Source of the DNA: Plicaturopsis crispa FD-325 SS-3
Taxonomy: Eukaryota > Basidiomycota > Agaricomycetes > Amylocorticiales > Amylocorticiaceae
DNA: 64,000 nt
Reading direction: 5' to 3'
NCBI GenBank assembly: GCA_000827205.1
Contig: KN832559.1
Span: 495,167 to 559,166, forward strand
Shown: one piece after another, positions 55,371 to 64,000 of the stretch
How positions within the stretch are numbered: position 1 is the stretch's first letter
Layout: each line of letters opens with the position of its first letter
Translations under genes and position numbers: made by a program
The notes under the pieces: model-generated
The model's database searches: none
What the model was told of the DNA's origin: nothing
The model's input: the letters and a program-made list of their open reading frames with translations, nothing else

Positions 55371-58300
55371 CTAGTCATGCTTCTCCAACCAATCCGAAAC
55401 CCTCTCCAACAAGTCCGCCTTCTTCCCCGACACGGGCTCGCTCTTGCTCTTCAGGAACTCCTGCACCATGCCGGGCATCGTCAGAATCGCATTTCGACAC
55501 ACACATAAACGCGTAGGTACGAGTACGCACCTTCAGCTGGTCCACGCGCATCTACACACAACACACACACACATAATCTGATCAGCACTAACGAATCTTG
55601 AAGGATAGGAAACGCACCTTCGCCAACCCGCCCGACTCCCACTTACTCCGGATCTCCGCCTCCTCCACGCTCGTATCCTGCCCCACCCAACCAACCAACC
55701 AAACAATCATCAGTATACCGGCCCGAAAAAGAAAGGAAGGGCAGCACGTACGGCTTTCCGCTTCGTCCCTGTTGTCGGCACCTCGTCCACGATGGTGGCG
55801 GAGTCGTCCTGCCGGAGCGCGTCTTTCCATTCTTTGAGCAGTTTTCCTGCGCGCTGTCGGGTGAGGGGTGCGGGTTAGTGCGCGAAATAGGGATAGGGGT
55901 AGGGATGGTATGAAGGAATAGGGATAGTATGACGGAGGTGAGGGGTAGGAAGAGTGAGTGGGTGAAGAGTGGGTGGAGGGTGAATAGTGAGTGGGGGTGA
56001 GGGGCAGAAACGCACCTTATGCAGCATATCGATATTGGGCAGCGTAAGGTCCTCGAACGACTGCGGATCGTACTCCTCGCGGAACGCGCTCGCCTGCAGC
56101 TGCTCGTTGTGGTATGCCAGCGCTGCACCGTGCGTACGCAGATACAACAAATTCATAGTCAGTGCCAAGTTAAAAGTCAGTCCCAACTCAATAGGGATGG
56201 TGCAAGGAAGGGACGCACCAGGGTTAGGATACGAATCAGGCGGGTACGCGCCGTTCTTGACGCACAGCTTGCGCACCCACGCCTGTGCGGCCGTGCGTAG
56301 GTCCTCAGAGGCTGTGGGTGTGGGCGTGCGTTAGTTGGACTCGACACTCTACACTCTACACTCAACACCTCCACGTTTCAACGCTCTGAGACGGTGGGAC
56401 CCAACGCTCCGACACGGCGGGGCTATCTACTCATGAAGTATGAACGGGACCAAGCAAACACGCACCCTGATGCGCGACCTCGATCGGCGCGGCCCTGATG
56501 TCGTCCGCGAAGGGCAGCGGGATGAGGTGGAACCCGGCGGGCTCGTTCCACCCGCCGTCTTCGATTTTCTCCGCCTACAACAAGCACACGTCAAGGTGGT
56601 TAGCCAGATCCGTTGCGCGTGCCGTGCTAGGTGGTGTGATGGCGGAGAGTGCGGGAAGCGACGAGTAAGGGAGGTGAAGAGAGAGTGAAGACCACACACC
56701 TGAGGCAACATCACACAAAACATCGGCGACGAGTTGCGCCGCGTGAGCGCGAGCACGATCCCGATCTTGTCCTTCGCGAGCATCGTCTTCAGGAGGGCGG
56801 TGAACGTGCGTCTGCTCCCTGAGTATGCCTGTTGGTGCAATTCGTTTTGGTCAGTTAGTGTCCATTCTTCGTTCTGGTCAGTGTCCGTTCATGCACAAAC
56901 GCGGCGGGGTAAGGGGGTAAGGGGTAAGGGGTAAAGGGGAAGGAGAACGCACATATTCATCCGGGTATATAAAGCTCGAATGCTTGATATTATCCTCGAA
57001 GAGGAGCTCCCGCCGGTCTTTGAACCCGAGGAGCTTTATCACTGTCCGCAAGTAAGTCGCAGTTAGCCATGTAACTCCCAGTTAGCCAGGTAAGTCCCAT
57101 TTAGCCAAGGAAGTCCCAATGGGCCAGCCAAGTAAGTCCCCATTAAATCCCGCCGCATTCGACGAGGGATATGGATACGGGCTCACTCACCAGGCTCCAT
57201 CCCGAGCGTGCGGAACGACTTGACGTCCTCGGCGGTGTAGAATGGCTGTCGTATTGTCCCGTATTAGCGAGTGTTCACGTATTACCACGTATCAGCATAT
57301 CCGTAGCGTCAATAGAGTAGTGCGTCGCGTAAATCAGCAACCGCGCCCTATCCACCAAAACGCAGCCAAAATACGCACCCGACTCCCAACCCTAACAACG
57401 CGCGCAGGCCCGTCCTCCACGCGCGCAGGCCCGTCCTCCGCGCGCGCAGGCCCGTCCTCCCCCCCCGCCCCGTCCTCGCCCGACAGGGACATCCCGTACA
57501 CGATGCGCGATTTGTCGATTTCGGATTGTTGGGCCTGGGAGGGGGGTGTTAGCGGAGGGGTGTGGTGTCAGAGGGGCAACATGGAGGCAGGTAGGGGGGC
57601 AAGAGGGGCAGGGAGGAGGGCAACGGAGGCAGGTAGCGGGGCAGGTAGGGGGGCAGAGGCAGGTAGCGGGGCAACATGGAGGCAGGTAGCGCGTCACCGA
57701 GGCCAGTAGCGACACCCCCACCAAGGCCTCCAACAACGACCGGTAGCGGGGCAACACACACACCTCATCAACATAAACAGTCTTCGCATCCACCACGTCC
57801 ATCCTGTCGCCCAGGTCTACAAAGTACTTGTACGCGCCCTTTTTTTGTTCCGTTACTAGGCCGTACCTACGCGGCGTGCGCGCGTGGCGTGTAGTTGAGA
57901 GGGGAGGAGGGGGGAGGAGGGGGGAGGGAGGGGAGGAGGGAGGAGGCGTGGGGAGGAGGGAGGAGGGAGGAGGGAGTATCGTGTGGAGGAGCATCGTAGG
58001 AGGCGCATCGTAGAGAGCCGCGTCATCGCAGCGTGTAATTTCATCGGGGAAGAGCATCGGAGGGAGGAGCATCGTCGAAGTAGCATCGCAGGGAAAAACA
58101 TCGTAGCCACACATCAGCACCCCCACCCCACCCCCACCCCCCTCCACCAAACAACAAAACACACGCACCCTTTAACACCCACCAAAAACCCCTTATCCCC
58201 CCCATCCCCCGGCGCCAGCTCCAAGGCGACACTGAACAAAGCGCGCTTGGGCGCCTCGTGGAAGCGCATCTGCGCGAGGAGGTCGGTGATGCGGGTTATT

Positions 58301-59987
58301 GATAGGGCGTTTTCCGAGCCTTCCTCGTCGTCGGGAGAGTCGGGAGAGGAGGGGGGGAGGGATGTGAGGAGGGACTGGGGGAGAGAGGAGGGAAGGGAGG
58401 GGGGGGGGGGGGTAGAGGGGAGAGGGGGAGAGTGGGAGTGGGTACGCGGGAAGGTGAGCGAGCATGCCAAGGCGGAGGGAGAAGGGTCAGCGGGAGGGTA
58501 AAAGGGGAGACGGGAGGGTAAGCAGGCAGCAGAAAGACGCAAAGACGAAACGCGAAACGCACAGAATAAAACTTATCAGGATCGAACGCGCGCGCGTCCG
58601 TGCTGATGAAGAACGGCTCGACGGTCACGCCTGCTGCGCTCAGGTCCTGCGTAGGGCGGGCGTTAGTTTGCGGTGCGTAGAGGACGTAGATTGCGGTGCG
58701 TAGAGGACGTCAGTTTGCGGTGCGTAGAGGACGTAGATTGCGGTGCGTAGAGGACGTAGATTGCGGTGCGTAGAGGACGTAGATTGCGGTGCGTAGAGGA
58801 CGTTAGTTTATGTGCCAGGTAGGCGGGTGGGGTGTGTAGCCAGGTCGGAGGATGTAGCCACTCGAGTAGCCGACGATAAAACGAACGGGAAAGTAGCCGA
58901 CGACGGTACGGAAAAGCGACGATCGAACAGAAAAGCGACGATCGATGGAACGTTGCAAAGAACGGAGAGAGAGAAACGGGAATAGAGAGATAGAGAGAAA
59001 CGGGAATAGAGAGAGAGAGAGAAACGGGAATAAGGAGAGATAGAGAAACGGGAATGAGGAGGGAAAAAAAGGAGCAAGGGAAAAAAGGAGAGAAAAACGG
59101 GAATAAAGAGGAGGAACGCACCCCCAACGTCGTCCTCGCCGAAGTAACGAGCTGCTTACTCGGCGCGGCGCTGTGCGGGTCATCGTCGTCCGTGATGAGG
59201 AACACGCGCTTGGTTGCGGTTTTTGGGGCGCTGTTTGTTTGTGTGCGCGTCAGTAGTGCATTATCACAAAAGGGCGAGTGGCGAGGAAGAAGAGAGGGGG
59301 GTAGGGAGGGAAGAAGAGAAGGGGATGGAAAGACCACACACCCGTCGCGGAGCACCCAGTTACAGCTCGTAAACACGTCGCCCATGGGCACCTTCTTATC
59401 CTCCAGCGGCGGGAAGGTGTTGCGCAGTTCTTGCGGGTCTTCTCTAAAGGCTACCACCCCCACGCAGTTGTTCATAAGCACAACGGGTAAGAAACGCAGG
59501 ACTACGAGGAACGTAGCGCACCATCGAGCAACTGCATAATCTCCTGTATCTTCGGCGCGCTCATAGGCGCGATAGGCTGATACACAAAGGTACCCCGCTT
59601 AATCTCCGACCCGTGGTTGCGGCTCTCCGTCCTCCTCGTCTTTTCCCCCACACCCCACACACTCCATCAGCCCCCTCCGTTCTTTCCACACCAAACGCAG
59701 AAGTTACGCACCGTATTAAACAACAAAACCCCCACCTTATCCCCCGGGCCCACCACGATCTTGCGCTTCTGGATCTGCACCGCCGCCTCCAGTGCGGTGA
59801 ACAGATGGCACGTCTGTACCGGGTCCTCGTAAAGCGGGTCGGGGCGGAGGGCGAGCATGGAGGGGGAGCAGTCGATGCAGAAGAGGATCACGTCCTTCTT
59901 TGCGTCGAGGAAGGAGGAGGGGTCTTGGAGGAGGGAGGAGTCGTCGTCGTCGGAGGGGAGGGTGTTCCAGTCGTCGTAGGGCGCCAT
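55371..59987 (-). CDS. KU70: Ku70 (ATP-dependent DNA helicase II subunit 1), NHEJ
   Basis: DNA-end-binding subunit of the Ku heterodimer; acts in non-homologous end joining and at telomeres. Many exons. N-terminal vWA domain: MAPYDDWNTLPSDDDDSSLL, KKDVILFCIDCSPSMLALRP, VGPGDKVGVLLFNT, IKRGTFVYQPIAPMSAPKI, VPMGDVFTSCNWVLRDG, KRVFLITDDDDPH and VTVEPFFISTDARAFDPDKF. Ku core: ALSITRITDLLAQMRFHEAP, QKKGAYKYFVDLGDRMDVVD, SEIDKSRIVYGMSLSGEDG, PFYTAEDVKSFRTLGMEP, DNIKHSSFIYPDE, TFTALLKTMLAKDKIGIVLA and IDDGGWNEPAG-like GFHLIPLPFADDIR. C-terminal SAP domain: RVDQLK, EFLKSKSEPVSGKKADLLER, VSDWLEKHD, stop 55371-55373. Introns are unusually long and repeat-rich, and one exon carries a three-fold seven-residue repeat (EDGPARA/V). 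Confidence 0.92.
57400..57462. repeat. 21-bp minisatellite, three copies, inside a Ku70 exon
   Basis: Unit GCGCGCAGGCCCGTCCTCC plus two bases repeats at about 57400, 57421 and 57442. On the Ku70 strand it reads in frame as EDGPAR(A/V) three times, directly after YGMSLSGEDGAGG. Confidence 0.85.
57560..58110. repeat. Purine-rich degenerate minisatellites in Ku70 introns
   Basis: 57560-57715 contains repeated GGCAGGTAGCGGGGCAACAT-like units. 57900-57975 is GGGAGGAGG-type low complexity. 57980-58110 has recurrent GCATCGTAG/GCATCGGAG units. All lie largely in introns of the minus-strand Ku70 gene. Confidence 0.75.
58320..58460. repeat. G-rich low-complexity tract with a G14 run
   Basis: Plus strand is dominated by G and A with an uninterrupted run of about 14 G at 58399-58412. 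On the transcribed Ku70 pre-mRNA this is a C/T-rich intron. It could form G-quadruplexes on the plus strand. Confidence 0.75.
58670..58808. repeat. 23-bp minisatellite, six copies, Ku70 intron
   Basis: Unit GCGGTGCGTAGAGGACGTAG plus ATT starts at about 58670, 58693, 58717, 58740, 58763 and 58786, with very few changes between copies. Confidence 0.9.
58965..59105. repeat. GAGAGAAACGGGAATA repeat array, Ku70 intron
   Basis: Repeated AGAGAAACGGGAATA(G)AG units with GA-rich spacers, five or so copies, strongly purine on the plus strand. Confidence 0.8.
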
Positions 59988-60820
59988 TTTGGAAGGGGAG
60001 ATGCAGGTGGAGGTGGGGGTGCGAGGATAAGCAGGGTTTGGCACGCGAGGAGGGTGGTGATGGGCGCGTGGCTAATTTGTGGGGACACGTGACTTTGGGA
60101 GTGGCGCGTCGACGTGACTCGGAGTCGTAGCCGGCTCCGTACTTACAAGAGGACAACCTGCGTGTCTACCCGTGCAACAGGCGCAAATATCCGCGAGCAC
60201 TGTCCGCCGGTAGAGGGTCTGTGGGTGCGTGTATCTCTGTTCACTGTTTTCCTTCCTTTGACTACTTGTGCCCCTTCAGATCCCTCATTATACCCCTTCC
60301 ATCCCGAGTCAGACAGCCAACGTTGTCAGTCAAGTCCGCTATCAGACGCGTTTTTATGGTCACGGAAGACAACAGTACTAGTGCACACAGCGGGGGTTGC
60401 TGTCATCGTGATCAGCGCTGGCTGCTCGATATATCGCCCCGTCCGCCCCGTCCTGTCCACATAGTACGCGTCCGCACGTCTCGCCTTCTCTGGACGGAGT
60501 TGGAGCAAGTGTGTCAATGGACGGAACCTGCCTATTAGTCTCGGCCTCGTCATGTCCAACTGGGGGGCGATTACAGCAACCTGAAGAGGAACATGAGCAA
60601 GACGATGCAAGCGAGGTCGTGAGAACGGCGACCCGAGCTGGACGGAGTGGGGCCGAGGAGGCTGGAGGGGGAGAGGACAAAGTCCAAGGCATGGATCGGA
60701 AATCCATCCTCGCGCTCCTCCCTGCCACTGGCACTCTAGTGTATTGTAGTGTACATCATTATTTTGAGTCCGTAGCATACATGCAACATCGTCATTATAG
60801 TCCGCACGATCATGCTAGTC
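59988..60820. other. Intergenic region
   Basis: About 830 bases between the Ku70 start and the 3' end of the Frag1/Sfk1 gene. It includes the Ku70 promoter. Open frames here have no recognisable domain. Confidence 0.45.
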
Positions 60821-62255
60821 CTACGCCGCCGCGTGCCCATTCATAGGCCCGTACCCATTCGCGATCCCCGGCATCCCCGCCCCTCCATTCCCCTCTCTTC
60901 CATTCACCCCGTATCCATTTCCTACACCCCCATTCGCGTCTCTTCCATCCACAGCCTCCCGCATCTCCCTTGCCTCCCCCTTACTAAGCTCACCCCCATG
61001 CGCGCCCTCAAAGCGCTCCCGGCGCAGTTCCCCGCGCGGGACGCCCTTGGCGAGGCGGAGGTCGTACGCGAAGGTGCATAGGTAGAAGGTGAAGCCGAGG
61101 GCGATTGCCCATTCTAAGCAGGCTGAGCGGGAGGGGGGCGTGAGTGAGGATAGGAAGCAAGAAGACACGCGGCAAGAAGGAAAAGGGGACGCAACACAAG
61201 GAAACGCAACAGGGACGCAGCACGCACGAAACGCGTCGTAGCACACGAGGGGCCGCGCGACGCAAAAAAGGCGGGAGACAAGAAACGCAGAAACGACACA
61301 CAAGAGGAAAGGCAAGTGGCACGTCGACCAACCTGCCCACGAACACGAAAACCGCACGAGACGTCGCAGCCAAACCAAGACACGATATGAAGGAAACGCG
61401 GCAGAAGAAAACGCGAACACAACCACACTGTACCAGACGAACACGAACCACGCGCAATGACCAGTACTCGAAAACCCAACGCCCAAAAAACGCGCAACCC
61501 AAAGACTCACCACCAACATCCGTACTCTTATACAGCGCAATCCCAAACGCGATAGCCGCGAGGATGAGCAGCCCCGCTATAATCGCTTTGAGGAGGTACG
61601 CGCGGCGCAGTGCGGCATGGTGCGCGAACGTCTTCGAGAGCCAGCGGTACTACACGCGTCCACACATCAGTCGCATCCAACCACGCATTACAGCATGAGA
61701 CACGGACGCACCTCGCACACAGTAAAGATAGCGCTAAACGCGACGCCGATCATGAACACGAGGAGGAACACGCGGTGGAGGGACGGATGGCGGAGGGTGT
61801 CGAGGACGGAGAGCAATATGAGGCCCGCGCCGCCGAGGAGCGCGCCGAGGATGGCGAGGACTGAGAGCGCGCGTTCGCGTCGGCGCATATCCGGTACCAG
61901 CCTACCCATTCTCTTTCCCATCAGCCCTTCCTTCTTCACCTTCACACAAAAAACCAACTAAAGCAAAACGAAACGAACGCACGCACCTCCCCTCATGCCT
62001 CAACCACCTCTCCACGCCCAACGCCACCACGAAGCACGCCGCCGTCACACAGCACCCCACCACGAACAGCGGCTTGAGGAAGCTCGCGCCGACGTCGGAG
62101 ATGTACGCGATGTGCCCGTCTTGGGAGGGGTAGTGCGGTCGGCCGGAGGCGAGCCAGGTGATGAGCATGGCCCAGAGGGTGCCCATCCAGATGAAGGCGC
62201 CGAAGAGGGGCACGGAGGCGTAGAGCCAGTGGCCGTGGTGGGAGAGGGCGGTCAT
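60821..62255 (-). CDS. Frag1/DRAM/Sfk1-family multi-pass membrane protein
   Basis: About six membrane helices in four exons. Exon 1: MTALSHHGHWLYASVPLFGA, FIWMGTLWAMLITWLASGR, then the family block HIAYISDVGASFLKPLFVVG and CCVTAACFVVALGVERWLRH. Exon 2: LSVLAILGALLGGAGLILLS and VFLLVFMIGVAFSAIFTVCE. Exon 3: YRWLSKTFAHHAALRRAYLL, KAIIAGLLILAAIAFGIALY. Last exon: WAIALGFTFYLCTFAYDLRL and a Gly/Asn-rich cytosolic tail ending NGHAAA. The YISDVGA motif is typical of the family. Yeast Sfk1 works with PI4-kinase and phospholipid asymmetry at the plasma membrane; that role here is inferred. The intron before the last exon is long (~370 nt) and contains A-rich repetitive sequence. Confidence 0.85.
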
Positions 62256-62726
62256 GGTTTGGATTAGACTTAGACTTTGGGAGGGAGGGGATTAATGGGA
62301 AAGGGAGACGCGCGGTTGGGTTTGGTGGGCGGGACGCGTGACGTCAGTGGGTGCGTCACGCGAGCACGTTGAGAGAGGATGGTGGGTGCACAGCCACTGC
62401 GAACCGGCTCCGCGAGCGCCTCTCCCCGCCGTGGACTGGAGATCTCGACATCGAGACGGCGACGCCAATGCACTACTGTAACTAGCTCTGGCGCCTCTTG
62501 TTCGACGTGCACACCCTCCGCAACCTCTAGTGTGTTCCATACGTGTGCTTTGAAGCGCCCGTGAACGAATCGTCGCGTGCGTACTATTGTAGCCAACGCA
62601 TCTTCGAATTCGGACAGCTCGTAAAGTAGCCAACGACTCAGCGTATTCCCGGTGCATTCGTGCATCGTCACCGTGCCACTGATACCTCAGGCTGCCGGCT
62701 TCGAATCTCTTCAGCATACAGCTATC
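62256..62726. other. Intergenic region
   Basis: About 470 bases upstream of the Frag1/Sfk1 gene, presumably its promoter. Nothing else recognised. Confidence 0.4.
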
Positions 62727-63112
62727 ATGGTGTCGGACCCACTGAAATACCTCCCCCGCATCCTCCCCCCGCCCATCACCATATACGTCGTAACATCCTT
62801 CCTCTGGCCGGACGTCTCCAGATGGGTTCGGGTTGCCGTGGCTCTGCTGTCGTTGCCAGCTGTGATAGCCAGTGTCGTGCTGCAAGATCGATATTGGGTT
62901 CGTGTTCGTCCGCCTTTTCGCGTGTTAACGTTGCGGTATTCTAACAGTCGATATAACAGGCGGTCAGCACTGAGCCAGTGGGCACCCAATTGGACGCTGC
63001 ATTGGACAAGGGACCCGACGCGCGTGCCCCCAAGCGGTGATGGGACGCGTCTGCATCGAAGCTCGCTCGATGCCGTCTGTTTGACAAGGCCATACCATAC
63101 GTCGTTGGAGTA
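62727..63112 (+). pseudogene. P450 N-terminal remnant (CYP63-like or related)
   Basis: MVSDPLKYLPRILPPPITIY and VVTSFLWPDVSRWVRVAVAL LSLPAVIASVVL match the start of the three P450s here ([39 protein letters not shown]) in order and spacing. After QDRYW a plausible short intron follows. The next exon gives at best STEPVGTQLDAAL, loosely like KLGAVLIP, before stops. No I-helix, ExxR or heme loop was found downstream to 63.8 kb. It therefore looks like an isolated, truncated copy. The 5' exon is well preserved, so the loss may be recent. An unrelated membrane protein is less likely. Confidence 0.65.
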
Positions 63113-63821
63113 ACGCCTCGAAATTGGAACCGTGCGCAGCGGTGATGAAAGCGACGGAGGCGGGACGACCATAGTTTGACCAGGACGTCCCATCATTCCA
63201 TAGCTTTGCAGACTCCCCGCCTCCGATAGTAAGGCCTGCTGGCCTCTGATAGCAAGGCCTGCTGGCCACCAACAGGAGAGGCGAATGACATCCCTGACTA
63301 GGGAGCTGGTCTCGAGGAGGACCAAGTTGTACACCGTGACGTACACGAAAGTCGCCGAGACAATAAGACAGATCTGCCTCCGACGTCGTCGTCTTCTGTG
63401 AGCGCTTCGTCATGCTGCTCGCATGCATCGATGTCGTTCATTTCACCCAGACCACTCAAACGCATCACAAAGTCAGGTAAGTATGCAGATATCAGAGGCA
63501 TATGCGATGATAGGCTAACATATATATTCTGCAGTATCGCTGCAGTATCGCGCTCATTTATTGTCGAGTCCGACTTTGATTCCGCATACATTGCGTTATT
63601 GTCCCACAACTCGCCAAATTGGCTCCCCTATTATCTCTGGAACACATAAAGCATCTCTGGAGCACATAAAGCTTCGCGCACAGGCAGGTTGTTTGTCTAT
63701 ATACTCTGGACTGTTTGCGGCTGCCGATTCACTCCAACAGCTTGCCCCCTCATGCCCTACATCGTCGCCCTCTCCAACTCAGCACCATCTCTATAACTTT
63801 GAAGCAAACACCCTCCTCGCG
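63113..63821. other. Region after the P450 remnant
   Basis: About 700 bases. Contains a small tandem repeat near 63225-63263 (AAGGCCTGCTGGCC twice) and another near 63640-63672 (CTCTGGA(A/G)CACATAAAGC twice). No gene recognised. Confidence 0.45.
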
Positions 63822-64000
63822 ATGCCGCAGTTCGACCGTAACACCGGTCTATCTCGACCCATTCCAACGCCGTCTCAGCCCACTAGTATATCATATCTTC
63901 CCGCAGAGTTGGACCGGCTACGCATATCTTCAAGTTCGTCGAATGTAGGCCATAGCCGGGGGAGGGGCCCGCTTTACCGGAGTACACATACACTGTCGCT
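63822..64000 (+). CDS. Possible first exon of a gene running off the right edge
   Basis: An ATG at 63822 opens a frame that stays open to the last base (about 59 codons): MPQFDRNTGLSRPIPTPSQP, TSISYLPAELDRLRISSSS, SNVGHSRGRGPLYRSTHTLS. It is Ser/Pro-rich with no known domain. It may be real or chance; nothing more can be said without downstream sequence. Confidence 0.35.
   Translation, partial: MPQFDRNTGLSRPIPTPSQPTSISYLPAELDRLRISSSSSNVGHSRGRGPLYRSTHTLS

Noticed and set aside
57392-58168. 258-codon minus-strand frame in Ku70
   Set aside because: Runs through introns and uses the wrong frame for the Ku70 exons; the proline-rich translation comes from repeats.
58670-58808. Regular repeats as a CRISPR array
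   Set aside because: Units are directly adjacent with no unique spacers and lie in a eukaryotic intron.
58663-59481. 272-codon minus-strand frame
   Set aside because: Joins a genuine Ku70 exon (PQELRNTFPPLEDK) to intronic minisatellites; not a separate protein.

Overview
The window looks like nuclear DNA from an agaricomycete basidiomycete, most likely a polypore relative. The evidence is genes with many short introns (mostly 45-75 nt, GTRNGY donors, CAG/TAG acceptors), a CYP63-type P450 family, a polyporopepsin-like aspartic protease, a basidiomycete-type sesquiterpene synthase and expanded F-box-like genes. The species call is inference. All exon joins below were made by eye from frame, splice signals and family knowledge.

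Layout. 1-23.7 kb carries regulatory and housekeeping genes: an HMG-box factor running off the left edge, a Myb/SANT-like DNA-binding protein, a MOZ-like MYST acetyltransferase with tandem PHD fingers, a LAMMER kinase, a fungal SLATT membrane protein, a conserved protein of unknown function, a secreted aspartic protease and a peroxisomal-type enoyl-CoA isomerase. At 24.1-26.5 kb is CYP63-like P450 number 1 (minus strand). 26.5-29.7 kb has no recognisable gene; it holds a diverged tandem repeat and an assembly gap flanked by the same ~400 bp twice. 29.7-34.3 kb is a compact block: a complex I 12 kDa subunit, TRAP-alpha, Swd2/WDR82 and RPB5, the last two divergent across about 130 bp.

35.6-52.2 kb looks like a specialised-metabolism stretch: a sesquiterpene synthase, a broken tandem copy of it, a Yor1-like ABCC transporter, a C2 (Fic1/Inn1-like) protein and two tandem CYP63-like P450s. 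A MITE-like insertion lies just upstream of the first P450. 52.8-55.2 kb has two tandem F-box-like paralogs. 55.4-60.0 kb is Ku70, whose introns and one exon are loaded with minisatellites. 60.8-62.3 kb is a Frag1/DRAM/Sfk1 membrane protein, followed by a P450 N-terminal remnant at 62.7 kb and the first exon of a possible gene that runs off the right edge.

The strongest system-level hypothesis is a sesquiterpenoid locus: cyclase, oxidising P450s and an efflux pump within 17 kb, with signs of recent duplication and decay. The least characterised proteins are the SLATT protein and the conserved protein at 16.8-18.6 kb. No CRISPR, tRNA, rRNA or intact coding transposon was seen.
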